Part shown: piece after piece, positions 8,712 to 16,526 of the stretch | Position numbering within the stretch: the first letter of the stretch is position 1 | Layout of the letters: every line of letters begins with the position of its first letter | DNA from: Halocatena marina | Lineage (GTDB): Archaea; Halobacteriota; Halobacteria; Halobacteriales; Haloarculaceae | Assembly (NCBI RefSeq): GCF_025913575.1 | Contig: NZ_CP109785.1 | Coordinates: forward strand, 1,054,001-1,118,000 | Reading direction: 5' to 3' | Length of the DNA stretch: 64,000 bases | Notes under the pieces: model-generated | What the model was told of the DNA's origin: nothing | The model's database searches: none | Seen by the model: only the letters and a program-made list of their open reading frames with translations | Made by a program: the position numbers and the translations under genes

Positions 8712-9434
8712 ATGTGTGTCAAACGAACTCGTCGTCAGGTACTTAGATTGTCGAGTACAGCGCTGGTGAGTAGTCTTATCGGGATTAGAAAGCAAGTTCA
8801 TGCCCAAACTGCCACCAAAGAACAGACGTTCGAAGCCGACGATCCGTCGTTGGGCATCGATGTTGCAGCAGCGCCAGACGAGGCCGCCATGCAGTCGTAC
8901 CCGACACTTGGATCGGCCGATGCGCCAAACGAGGTAGTGTTCTATGGAGGATGGAAGTGTCCGTATACCAAAGCCTTCGTAATAAACCAGCTTCCTGATA
9001 TCGTCCAACAGTTCGTTGTTCCCGGCGATTTCCGAATTGAGTTTCAGCCGGTTGTCTATGAGAATGGAGAACCATTTCATGGCTTTGATGAGGTGCGGGT
9101 AGCCCGTGCTGGATTCGCAATCTGGGAGCACGATCCAGAGGCGTTCTGGACATATTTCGAGTATTTCTATGCGAATCAGGTTTCTCGGGCAGGATGGTAC
9201 TCACCTGAGCGCGTGCTGGAGATAGCAGACGCCGCAAATGTGGATGACGAGACAGCCTTACGCGAAAGGATGGAAAGCGAACTGTACGCCGACCGTATCA
9301 CGGCAACAATGAATCGAGTCCGTTCGATTCCCATTCGAGCCGTTCCGCGTCTTGTTCTCGACGATGAGGTATATGCACCGCTCGTTCACGAAGACAAGAC
9401 AATGCAGGCACTCACGGAGCACAAGGACGAATAA
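8712..9434 (+). CDS. Exported DsbA-like thioredoxin-fold protein with CPYT site
   Basis: A 240-residue protein with a Tat-type N terminus (RTRRQVLRL, then a hydrophobic stretch and a likely cleavage near VHAQ). The mature part reads as a DsbA-family thioredoxin fold: an early beta strand with FYGGWKCPYTKAF, a long helical insertion (about 120-200) and a cis-proline-like SIPIRAVPRLVLDD near the end. The active-site position has C83-P-Y-T, so the second redox cysteine is missing. Such CxxT proteins can act as thiol reductants, isomerases or non-catalytic binders rather than dithiol oxidases. It lies between the two PadR copies. The promoter is AT-rich and close to the start, suggesting a leaderless transcript. 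Confidence 0.82.
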   Translation: MCVKRTRRQVLRLSSTALVSSLIGIRKQVHAQTATKEQTFEADDPSLGIDVAAAPDEAAMQSYPTLGSADAPNEVVFYGGWKCPYTKAFVINQLPDIVQQFVVPGDFRIEFQPVVYENGEPFHGFDEVRVARAGFAIWEHDPEAFWTYFEYFYANQVSRAGWYSPERVLEIADAANVDDETALRERMESELYADRITATMNRVRSIPIRAVPRLVLDDEVYAPLVHEDKTMQALTEHKDE

Positions 9435-9527
9435 CTCATTTATCGAGAGTCAATCGATAGACACCACACTGCTCGCCAACGGGTTCCTCTGGTTCGATGC
9501 AGGTGTGGTGCCCGGTGTTGTCCTTGT

Positions 9528-9878
9528 TCACTGGTAGATCACTCGGGAAGATAATGGAGCCACCGAATATGCTACACGCGCCAAGGAAGTTCGTATAGAC
9601 AATTGTTGGGACGCCAGCTGGACAAACACCGGATGTCTCCTCAGCTCGGAGCTGGTCCGGACGACCTCCTGACCGTCCACAACGGTTGTTTTGACAGTCA
9701 AAACTGGATCAAAGTTGTCGATATGGCTTGAAGCGATACGACGCTCGATTCGATTATCGAGAAGACGTGTTTGAATGTTACACTGGTTCAGTAACGGCCG
9801 GTAGCGCCCACGCGGAGCGCCAGAGTTCGCGTTTCGGCGAATAGTTTCTAACACGTACTGAGATAAATCGATGCTCAT
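9528..9878 (-). CDS. Short hypothetical frame, unknown
   Basis: This open frame of about 116 codons starts at an ATG at 9878 and ends just after the DsbA-like gene. The product begins MSIDLSQYVLETIRRNANSG and is rich in Arg, Thr and Val. I do not recognise it, and it lies in a stretch that would otherwise be non-coding between the two repeat copies. It could be a fragment of an older gene or a chance frame. Its upstream end overlaps the start of the second duplicated block. Confidence 0.25.
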   Translation of the reverse strand: MSIDLSQYVLETIRRNANSGAPRGRYRPLLNQCNIQTRLLDNRIERRIASSHIDNFDPVLTVKTTVVDGQEVVRTSSELRRHPVFVQLASQQLSIRTSLARVAYSVAPLSSRVIYQ

Positions 9879-10005
9879 GCCCTGATTAGTTTGGTCACAA
9901 ATTGATGATTTTAGCATCTAACTATCTCCATTGCTCACCAGATAGAACAAATAGCCATATGATGGTTAGGGTGTATTAAGTGCAACACTACCATTATCAA
10001 ATAGT

Positions 10006-10365
10006 ATGTCGACAACAGTGTCGGACACATCTGAATTAGGTGTTGCACCAGAGCTATCTGCCTTCCAACGACAGATACTCGCAGTTCTCGCAGAAGAAGC
10101 CCGCTACGGGCTGGCGATCAAGCGAGAGCTAGAAGCTTACTATGATCAGGAAATCAATCACGGGCGGCTCTATCCGAATCTCGATGATCTCGTTGAGTTG
10201 GGCCTCGTCGAAAAGAGCGCACGTGATCGACGGACGAACGAGTATGCACTGACTGAGGCTGGGCGCGATACGATCACAACCCAGTTGTCGTGGGTCTTCT
10301 CACGGTTTGTCACCGATGAGGACCGCGCGACGGAACTCGAAACCCTTGTCGACGACGCTCGCTAA
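10006..10365 (+). CDS. PadR-family transcriptional regulator (PhiH1-repressor-like), copy 2
   Basis: A 119-residue winged-helix protein that matches copy 1 at 103 of 119 residues. The PadR core is intact (YGLAIKRELEAYY, HGRLYPNLDDLVELGLVEK, RTNEYALTEAGR); HGRLYPNLDDLV is closer to the family consensus than copy 1, where QNLST replaces PNLDD. This suggests copy 2 keeps the ancestral function and copy 1 has drifted or specialised. It has its own TATA-like element (9974-9980) and downstream hairpin. The next gene on the same strand is far away, so it is probably transcribed alone. Confidence 0.88.
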   Translation: MSTTVSDTSELGVAPELSAFQRQILAVLAEEARYGLAIKRELEAYYDQEINHGRLYPNLDDLVELGLVEKSARDRRTNEYALTEAGRDTITTQLSWVFSRFVTDEDRATELETLVDDAR

Positions 10366-10398
10366 GTAGACACAACGGCACCCATTCCCCATCAGTCC

Positions 10399-10422
10399 CC
10401 AGCACGTCTGGAGTCGTGCTGG
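10399..10422 (+). terminator. Hairpin after PadR copy 2
   Basis: The 8-base perfect stem (10399-10406 with 10415-10422) and 8-base loop are identical to the hairpin after copy 1, and lie 33 bases after the stop codon. Confidence 0.5.
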
Positions 10423-10424
10423 AT

Positions 10425-11333
10425 TTCCATGTATCTAATTTGTTGCGAGTAGGTTTCATAGCAAGAATCGTGTCGTTATTGCATATGATAGTCTCTTGCC
10501 CGTCTAACTTCGTTGACGAGCAAGATTGTGGTGTAGGACAGCGATCGAGTCTACATCGAGACATATCATTGTTTGTGAGACACGACAGCGGCCGCGGAGA
10601 TCTCCGACTATTCAGGTAGCGAACCGGGCGTGGCGGTGTTTGGAGTGATATGACAGTGCCTACCATGACCGATCACCCACTAGCTATCATATTCCGGCTG
10701 CTCGTTTCGTACTCGAGTCGTCCCCAGAGTGGGCTCCGTCCTGCACGGAAGACGGCTGATCGATACAGCTGTCCGCGACTGTTGTTTCAGTATGGCGGAG
10801 CCAGCGTGAAGCTGTGTTGGTTCTGGAACATCGCACCAAACTGAAAACGAGAAGATAGTGATGTGGTGGTGCTGCCTGCACGGATTAGTCGAATCCTGTC
10901 GTCTGAAGGGGGAGGATCCGATGAACGAGGTTCGATATCATGGAATTAGTGATCCCCCAACAGGAGATGCTCCAGCAGGATCTGTGATAAGTGTTTGGGA
11001 CGATAGTCCCGGTGAGCAAGACGGTTCGCTCCCGTCGCTACTCAGTCGCCATTGCACGAGGGTTCTAAGCCCTTCAACGGTGACGTTCGGACAGACAGTT
11101 GAGTGATCCTACATCGTGTTGGAATGCTTCGTCAGTGTACTCGAACGTCACTAAGAACGGTAGATAGCGCTGTTCGTCGCTGGGACCACGAGCGTGGCTG
11201 TCTGTCGGATTTCGGTTGCAGTTGATCGATGTTCTAGTTTAGCACTCCCACGGCGTCGTAGCGGGTGCATATGTAGTATGCTGGACAGCTGACCAGACGA
11301 ACTCCAGAGCGGCCAGGATAGAAACTGACACAT
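10425..11333. other. Long spacer without a supportable gene
   Basis: About 900 bases. Several short frames exist (for example one from an ATG at 10921 starting MNEVRYHGISDPPTG), but none resembles a known family or has a clear promoter. The stretch is most likely decayed or regulatory sequence. Confidence 0.45.
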
Positions 11334-11978
11334 TCAGTCATTAGACCGGATCGCATTCTCGATTGGTGTGTTGCCGCCGAAGAGTCTGATCGTTTCGCCG
11401 ATTGTTTCTTCGTTTTCAAGACAGGCGACGACCGTCTGGGCGACGTCGGCGCGTGAAATTGCTTCTCTATCCTCATCGCGGTATTCGTAGGCTACTGAAA
11501 CACATCCCACTCCCTCGTCGTCGGTGAGCGTCGTCGGCCGAAGAATAGTGGTATCAAGCGGTGACCTCTCGGTATAGTCGTCAGCGCACCGCTTGGCCAC
11601 CCGATATGGACGTATCGCCTCTGGCTCGGCTATCGGATCACTCGCTTTGTACGCACTGATCATAACGAATCGGTTGATTGCCCGCTCGACACACGCATCA
11701 ACGCTCCGTCGTGCTCCCCAGAGGTCGATCAGGAGCGTCTTGTCCCAGCCGGTGGCACCACCGGAGCCAGCAGCGAATACGACGGCATCGGCGCCCCGGA
11801 GTGTGCCCGTGAACGCTCCCTCAAGGTCGCCTAACCGTGGCTCTCCGCCACGTTCGCGGATGGCTTCAAACTGTGATTTGTCCCGCACGACTCCGATCGG
11901 GTCGTGCCCAGCATCCGCGAGTCGGGGGAGTAACTCGCGGCCGATACCACCGTTTGCACCGATCACTGCGACTTGCAT
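11334..11978 (-). CDS. NAD(P)-binding atypical SDR (NmrA/YwnB-like)
   Basis: A 214-residue protein that starts with a Rossmann motif GANGGIG (residues 7-13), followed by the strand-helix pattern of atypical short-chain dehydrogenases. The later part (RYRVAKRCADDYTERSPLDTTILRP pattern, about 124-148) matches NAD(P)H-binding, epimerase-like proteins of the NmrA/YwnB type. The strict YxxxK pair is present as Y124-x-x-x-K128. The protein could be a reductase or a redox sensor; the substrate cannot be told. It is a single gene, divergent from the flavin monooxygenase. Confidence 0.82.
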   Translation of the reverse strand: MQVAVIGANGGIGRELLPRLADAGHDPIGVVRDKSQFEAIRERGGEPRLGDLEGAFTGTLRGADAVVFAAGSGGATGWDKTLLIDLWGARRSVDACVERAINRFVMISAYKASDPIAEPEAIRPYRVAKRCADDYTERSPLDTTILRPTTLTDDEGVGCVSVAYEYRDEDREAISRADVAQTVVACLENEETIGETIRLFGGNTPIENAIRSND

Positions 11979-12322
11979 CGTGTGCTGTGTCTACCGCCAT
12001 GTCAATAGATACTGGGGTTCCCGAACCCCGTGTCAGCAATCGGCTCCTCGATACGCATCCCACTTGAGAAGTTTGTTCGGTCACTCCGCTATGAACCATG
12101 CAACGTCACTGTGCCGAATTCGGTTTCCATATTCAGCACTGGCAGAGATGACGAATCATCAGGGTGAATCTCTCGTCAGGAATCGAGATCTGCATTCTTG
12201 AGATTCGGACGATTCGTGAACCGTCTCGATGTCAAGCCCGAAGCGCTCGATCTGCTCCGCCTGTCGAACAGTTGGTCCTTCTTTGAGAGGAACTATAACT
12301 ATCCATCGAGCGAAGGTGAGGT
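11979..12322. other. Divergent intergenic region with a small hairpin
   Basis: About 340 bases between divergent genes. GGGGTT (12014-12019) pairs with AACCCC (12024-12029) around a 4-base loop, 36-51 bases before the start of the NmrA-like gene. Nothing else is recognised. Confidence 0.4.
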
Positions 12323-13582
12323 ATGTCTGATAGAACCGAGCGTTCTGATGTCGTTATCGTCGGTTGCGGTCCCGGAGGCGCTGTTCTCGCGTACCTCCTT
12401 GCTCGGAGCGGCGTGGACGTTGCCCTTATCGAACGGGCTGCGACTTTTGAGCGAGAATACAGGGGATTTGGCTGGAATCCGGGCGTCATTCGGTTATTCG
12501 ACGAGATGGACCTCCTTGACGACATTCTCGCTCTTGCCCACGAGACTGTCACCGAGGGGGCGTTATCGCTCTACGGTAAAAACGTCCCGGTGCTTGATTT
12601 CGATCTACTCGAAACGGACTATCCCTATGCGCTGATGATGGAGCAGCCGGCACTGCTCGAGTGCCTCGTCGACCACGCTATGACGTACGATGGATTTTCC
12701 TTTTATCCTGCAACGACCGTTACGGATATCGAACGGGACGGATCGAGCAGCGGTAACGGTGTTCGGGCACACGACCGTACAACCGACCAGGAGGTCACAT
12801 TCGAGGCGCGTGTCGTGGTGGGTGCCGATGGTCGATACTCGACTGTCCGCTCTACTGCTGACATTGCCCCCGGTCTGTTCGAGTCGCCGATTGACCTCGT
12901 CTGGTTCAAACTTCCGCGAGGGGCGGTTGATGCCAGCGCAGAGGGACGAATCGACCGTGACGGCATTCTCATGTATTTCGGACTGGATGGTGGTGAGCTT
13001 CAGATCGGCTACTTGGTTCGGAATGATGAATGGCCTGCAATCAAGGATGCGGGCTTCAGTGCGTTTCGGAATCGGGTAGCAGCGATCGACCCGGAGGTTG
13101 CCGAGGCTGTTACTACCCATTTGGATGGTTTCCGCGACACTACGCTCTTGAATATCGCACCAGGACTCGCGGATACGTGGACCCAGGACGGTCTCTTGTT
13201 GCTTGGCGACGCTGCCCACGTTGCAAGCCCAGTGGGAGCACAAGGAAATCCTCTCGCTGTTGAGGATGCTGTCGTCGCTCACGACGTCCTCGTCAGAGCC
13301 CTCTCCGAGTCTTCGGGAAACCTGTCTGGTCAGGTTCTTGACGAATTCGAAGCGCGACGGCGTCCAAGCGTTGAACGAGTCATCTCACTCCAACGGCGTG
13401 CAGCGGACAACTTCGCGTTTTGGCTGACGTACGGAGAGTACGTCCCGACGTGGTTGGTTCGTGGCTCTGCGACAGTTTTCAAACGGGTGGTCCCTCATTC
13501 ACGTATCATTCAGAGGTTGGTCGAATCGTTCGCACTCGGAGATCAGACTGTCTCTGTCGGCCGATCGCACTTTACGGACTGA
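12323..13582 (+). CDS. FAD-dependent class A monooxygenase
   Basis: A 419-residue flavoprotein with the FAD-binding GxGxxG (GCGPGG, residues 14-19), an E-R pair at the end of the second strand (ALIER), the DG motif in VVVGADGRYSTVR, and the second FAD motif GDAAHVASPVGAQG starting at G295. This is the group A flavin monooxygenase / UbiH / geranylgeranyl-reductase-like fold. Such enzymes hydroxylate or oxidise aromatic or lipid substrates with NAD(P)H. The FAD_binding_3-like layout suggests hydroxylation, but the substrate is unknown. A GGTGAG run sits two bases before the ATG. It has no obvious pathway partner nearby. Confidence 0.88.
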   Translation: MSDRTERSDVVIVGCGPGGAVLAYLLARSGVDVALIERAATFEREYRGFGWNPGVIRLFDEMDLLDDILALAHETVTEGALSLYGKNVPVLDFDLLETDYPYALMMEQPALLECLVDHAMTYDGFSFYPATTVTDIERDGSSSGNGVRAHDRTTDQEVTFEARVVVGADGRYSTVRSTADIAPGLFESPIDLVWFKLPRGAVDASAEGRIDRDGILMYFGLDGGELQIGYLVRNDEWPAIKDAGFSAFRNRVAAIDPEVAEAVTTHLDGFRDTTLLNIAPGLADTWTQDGLLLLGDAAHVASPVGAQGNPLAVEDAVVAHDVLVRALSESSGNLSGQVLDEFEARRRPSVERVISLQRRAADNFAFWLTYGEYVPTWLVRGSATVFKRVVPHSRIIQRLVESFALGDQTVSVGRSHFTD

Positions 13583-13896
13583 TCCACGTTGCTGCGGTTC
13601 AAAAGAGGGTTCTATCCAAACCGTGTCGTACTTCTCTCGTTGGTCAACGAGGTGCTGGATATTCGTCTCCTCGTTATTGATACGAGCAGTGAACTGGACA
13701 GCATATCGGCAAGATGTATCAGGGGTTGCTGCGGCGGCAGGGACGAAAATCTACGAATTCCTTTGCTGATCTTTCGAGATAGGTGCTCTGAGACGATTTC
13801 TAATGGCTCCTGGGTATATTCAACGAAATGGTTAAATACTCATAGTTCCGTATATTCAAACAGATGGTTAAGCAACTATCAGGAGCACGATGAAGC
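13583..13896. other. Spacer upstream of the DoxX-YdeI pair
   Basis: About 310 bases without a gene. Its last 80 bases hold the tandem operator-like repeats and an AGGAG sequence (13881-13885) 11 bases before the start of the DoxX-like gene. Confidence 0.5.
13814..13871 (+). promoter_or_regulatory. Tandem 22-base operator-like repeats
   Basis: The segments 13814-13835 and 13850-13871 match at 19 of 22 positions and are 36 bases apart, in the same orientation. Both start GTATATTCAA and end ATGGTTAA. Read on the other strand they give TTAACCAT...TTGAATATAC, an imperfect palindrome resembling operators of ArsR-family regulators that control similar DoxX/YdeI/AHSA1 operons in bacteria. Position 25-80 bases before the DoxX gene fits an operator. 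Identity of the regulator is inference; no ArsR gene is adjacent. Confidence 0.6.
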
Positions 13897-14364
13897 ATGA
13901 CGACAGATACTATCGGTGAAGCAGAACCAATGCCTGAGACCACCGCAACAGGAAAAACAACCACAAACAACATCAAAAAGGATGGTCATAAAAGAAATAA
14001 GATTATTTACTGGGTCACCACCGGATTTCTAGCGTTTGGAATGCTGGCAGGTGGTGTCCAACAACTACTGCAAATTGGCTATGTTGAGATATTCACTCAA
14101 TTGGGCTATCCGTTGTTTCTAATGCCTATTCTTGGCGTCTGGAAGATTTTGGGAGTTGTAGCCGTGCTTGTTCCCAAATACCCACTACTGAAGGAGTGGG
14201 CTTATGCAGGCTTTTTCTTTGTTATGTCGGGAGCTGCCATTTCACACATCATGGTAAGTCAACCGATATATGAAGCACTTCCTGCGTTGGTGTTGCTAAT
14301 TGTGACAGTGGTATCCTGGTATTTCAGACCTGAGAGTAGAAAACTAAGTTCGCGCAAGCAATAA
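13897..14364 (+). CDS. DoxX-like membrane protein
   Basis: A 155-residue protein with a polar N terminus of about 35 residues and four hydrophobic segments (IIYWVTTGFLAFGMLAGGVQ, then YPLFLMPILGVWKILGVVAVL, WAYAGFFFVMSGAAI and ALPALVLLIVTVVSWYF). The KILG/KxxGxxA pattern in the second segment and the four-helix layout match the DoxX-like family. DoxX-like proteins are small membrane proteins often linked to redox or stress operons; a specific reaction is not established. An AGGAG ribosome-binding-like site precedes the ATG by 11 bases. The next gene starts four bases after the stop codon, so they are co-transcribed. Confidence 0.82.
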   Translation: MTTDTIGEAEPMPETTATGKTTTNNIKKDGHKRNKIIYWVTTGFLAFGMLAGGVQQLLQIGYVEIFTQLGYPLFLMPILGVWKILGVVAVLVPKYPLLKEWAYAGFFFVMSGAAISHIMVSQPIYEALPALVLLIVTVVSWYFRPESRKLSSRKQ

Positions 14365-14368
14365 CTAT

Positions 14369-14620
14369 ATGAATAAAAAAGAAATTTCTAATGGAGTGGT
14401 GCACGAAGTTCCAGAGGATTTACGAAAATCCCTGACGTCTGCGAAAGCGGCGGTGGAAGCTTGGGAGGATATTACACCACTTGCACGCAACGAGTTTATC
14501 TGCTGGGTCGAAGACGCTAAGAAAACTGAGACGAGAGAACGCCGGATCAAGCGAACGCGTGATGAGCTTATAGATGGAAAGCGCCGACCTTGTTGTTGGC
14601 CTGGTTGCTCGCACCGTTGA
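14369..14620 (+). CDS. Short YdeI/OmpD-associated family protein (C-terminal module)
   Basis: An 83-residue protein whose sequence (VPEDLRKSL, AWEDITPLARNEF, CWVEDAKKTETRERRIKRT, GKRRPCCWPGC) is the conserved C-terminal part of YdeI / bacteriocin-protection family proteins, which are common in bacteria. Here the N-terminal DUF1905-like part is absent; short versions like this are also known in bacteria, so it is not necessarily truncated. It forms an operon with the DoxX-like gene. Both look like acquisitions from bacteria, which fits the ribosome-binding site and operator layout upstream. Biochemical role is not known. Confidence 0.82.
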   Translation: MNKKEISNGVVHEVPEDLRKSLTSAKAAVEAWEDITPLARNEFICWVEDAKKTETRERRIKRTRDELIDGKRRPCCWPGCSHR

Positions 14621-14940
14621 AATAAGCGGAGAGATTCGTGATCAAATTGTCAATGATTGCTAGTATACATCAGCAATACGGTAAATATAGACATCTACCA
14701 TATTCCTGTAGGCACATAGCTGTGAAAATGTGAATGTATACACGCGCTGTTCACCGGTCGAAAGCGCTGTCACTAGCGTTCAAACACGAACAACCAGCCA
14801 GCAGCCAAGATGGAGAGATGCTTCGGCGGTCGCTATCAGTGGTGAATCACTCCGAAACTACGATTCCAAAGAGCAAATGTATCTACTCACAACAGCTGTA
14901 GCCAGTACTACTATGTCCTGTTGATGAAGACTTTCATGAT
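14621..14940. other. Spacer, nothing recognised
   Basis: About 320 bases between the YdeI-like gene and the glycosyltransferase; no gene, repeat or clear hairpin seen apart from the AT-rich start. Confidence 0.4.
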
Positions 14941-15564
14941 ATGAGTTCATCGACAGTGACGGTTATTATTCCCGCTTACAATGAAGCAGCGCGGATCAGC
15001 TCGGTCATTCGCACGATAACCGACATGTACGACTACGAGGTGCTCGTGATCGATGATTGTTCGATAGACGATACCGCAGCGATCGCTGCTGAGCACGGTG
15101 CCAGTGTCATAACGAACGAGCAGAATTACGGCTATCTAGAAACACTCCAACGAGGATTACGAGCAGCTGACGGTGACATTCTTGTTACGATGGACGCCGA
15201 TGGTGAGCACCGTCCTGTCGATATCGAGCCTCTCGTCGCTCCCATAGCAAGTGGGCAAAAAGATCTCATGTTCGGCAAACGCGAGGGGTATCCACGTCCA
15301 TCCGAGCGGCTGTTTAGTTGGCTCGTGAGGCTGAGAGTCGATGTCACCGATTCAGGGTCGGGATTTCGCGCCCTGCGCCAGGAACTCGCCGAGCAGTTAA
15401 CGCTCCCCGGTGAATGTACTTGCGGAACGCTTGTCCTCGAAGCGCACGAAGCGGGAGCTCGCATTGGGGAGGTTCCGACACCGGCAGGCGACACTGATAA
15501 GCCACGACGAACAGGCTGGTGGCATTGGAAGCACCTTCCCTACGTCCTGAAATCGTTACTGTAA
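14941..15564 (+). CDS. GT2-family glycosyltransferase (dolichol-phosphate sugar synthase-like)
   Basis: A 207-residue family 2 glycosyltransferase. It begins with the nucleotide-sugar fold (VIIPAYNEAARISSVI), has VIDDCSIDDT and the metal-binding MDADGEH motif (about residues 82-88), and continues with the GFRALR segment typical of DPM1/DPG-synthase-like enzymes. These transfer a sugar from a nucleotide to polyprenyl phosphate or to a growing glycan. There is no membrane domain, so it is a soluble or peripheral enzyme. The gene stands alone and is followed by a hairpin. Confidence 0.88.
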   Translation: MSSSTVTVIIPAYNEAARISSVIRTITDMYDYEVLVIDDCSIDDTAAIAAEHGASVITNEQNYGYLETLQRGLRAADGDILVTMDADGEHRPVDIEPLVAPIASGQKDLMFGKREGYPRPSERLFSWLVRLRVDVTDSGSGFRALRQELAEQLTLPGECTCGTLVLEAHEAGARIGEVPTPAGDTDKPRRTGWWHWKHLPYVLKSLL

Positions 15565-15597
15565 ATTGAGGCACATCGGTCTTGCTCTGTGGTGAGT

Positions 15598-15632
15598 GGC
15601 CTCTCGAATCAGAACTCGGTCGCTTCGAGGCC
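15598..15632 (+). terminator. Hairpin after the GT2 gene
   Basis: GGCCTC plus CGAA (15598-15608, one bulged base) pairs with TTCGAGGCC (15624-15632) around a 15-base loop, 34 bases after the stop codon. A T-rich stretch follows about 20 bases later. A terminator role is plausible. Confidence 0.4.
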
Positions 15633-16526
15633 ATCGTGTTCATGGCCCATTATTTCTAAGGAGATGTACAATACCTCAGCGCTACGGTACTCCATCCAGT
15701 GAGACGCAGTGACTGTAACGGAGTCGCCTGTCTCACGTTCTCCCATTTTCGAGTGATTAGATCTGATGAGAAATACAAACGCTGGCGATCTTTCTCAGAG
15801 AGCCTTGTGTAGTAGAGCACCGACAATTCCACACGTAATGCGAACACGGAGCTATAACACTCTGTCCGAAGACAGTGGTCTGTATTTTCATCGGCATACC
15901 CCCGAGAATGCAGCCAATTGAAGTCCTAAGAGACAACTACGAGACATTAAACAATCACTGCGAATCTGGACAGAGCTGACTCCTCTCTCTGATAGCCTCG
16001 ATGAAAAATAGGGAAATTTGGATATTTACATCATTATAATCTGCTCATTAATTGGATAATCGTTTTCCATCACTAACACCGTGGACACCTTGATCGTGCA
16101 CGGAGGATTCGAAGCGACAACTGTCTCGGAGAACGTTCATGATCTCCGATCGAACTTAACCAGTCTGTGATATTTTGCCTGATTGCTATCGTGTCGTTTG
16201 GGATGTCGTTCTGTCGGGTTGCTGAGTAAGATTGGTGTGAAGACTCTGACCACAGATACCGAAATCCCTCGTTGTTCCCAGCACCTCAGAGGACGCATCA
16301 CCCCAAACGAATCCATACATCATGAATTTCCATCAGGGATAAAATTTTTAATCATTTAGATTTGAACATTTTATAGGTCTAACAGAGAATACAAACCAGT
16401 GTGTTCCATTGAAAGGATGATCACGTCGTGGGATCAACCTCGGTGATGGGATCGTCCGGTCAGCGAGCACGCACGAGGTTGTATATGACCTACAGGCAAC
16501 ACTGTGGCGAAACTGCCACACTAAAC
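15633..16526. other. Long AT-rich spacer before the GH81 gene
   Basis: About 890 bases without a supportable gene. A 7-base inverted repeat (TCGGAGA 16126-16132, TCTCCGA 16143-16149) is present. A small hairpin (TGTGGC 16503-16508 with GCCACA 16515-16520) ends six bases before the GH81 start codon and could affect translation. Confidence 0.45.

Larger units (their letters stand above)
9883..10424 (+). repeat. Duplicated block, copy 2 (promoter, PadR gene and hairpin)
   Basis: Second copy of the block at 7720-8261, in the same orientation. The core promoter and the C-terminal half of the gene are the best conserved parts, while the segment coding for the N-terminal helices has diverged most. 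Confidence 0.85.

Noticed and set aside
12605..13282. 225-codon frame on the - strand inside the flavin monooxygenase gene
   Set aside because: It is fully antisense to a gene with clear motifs and resembles no family.
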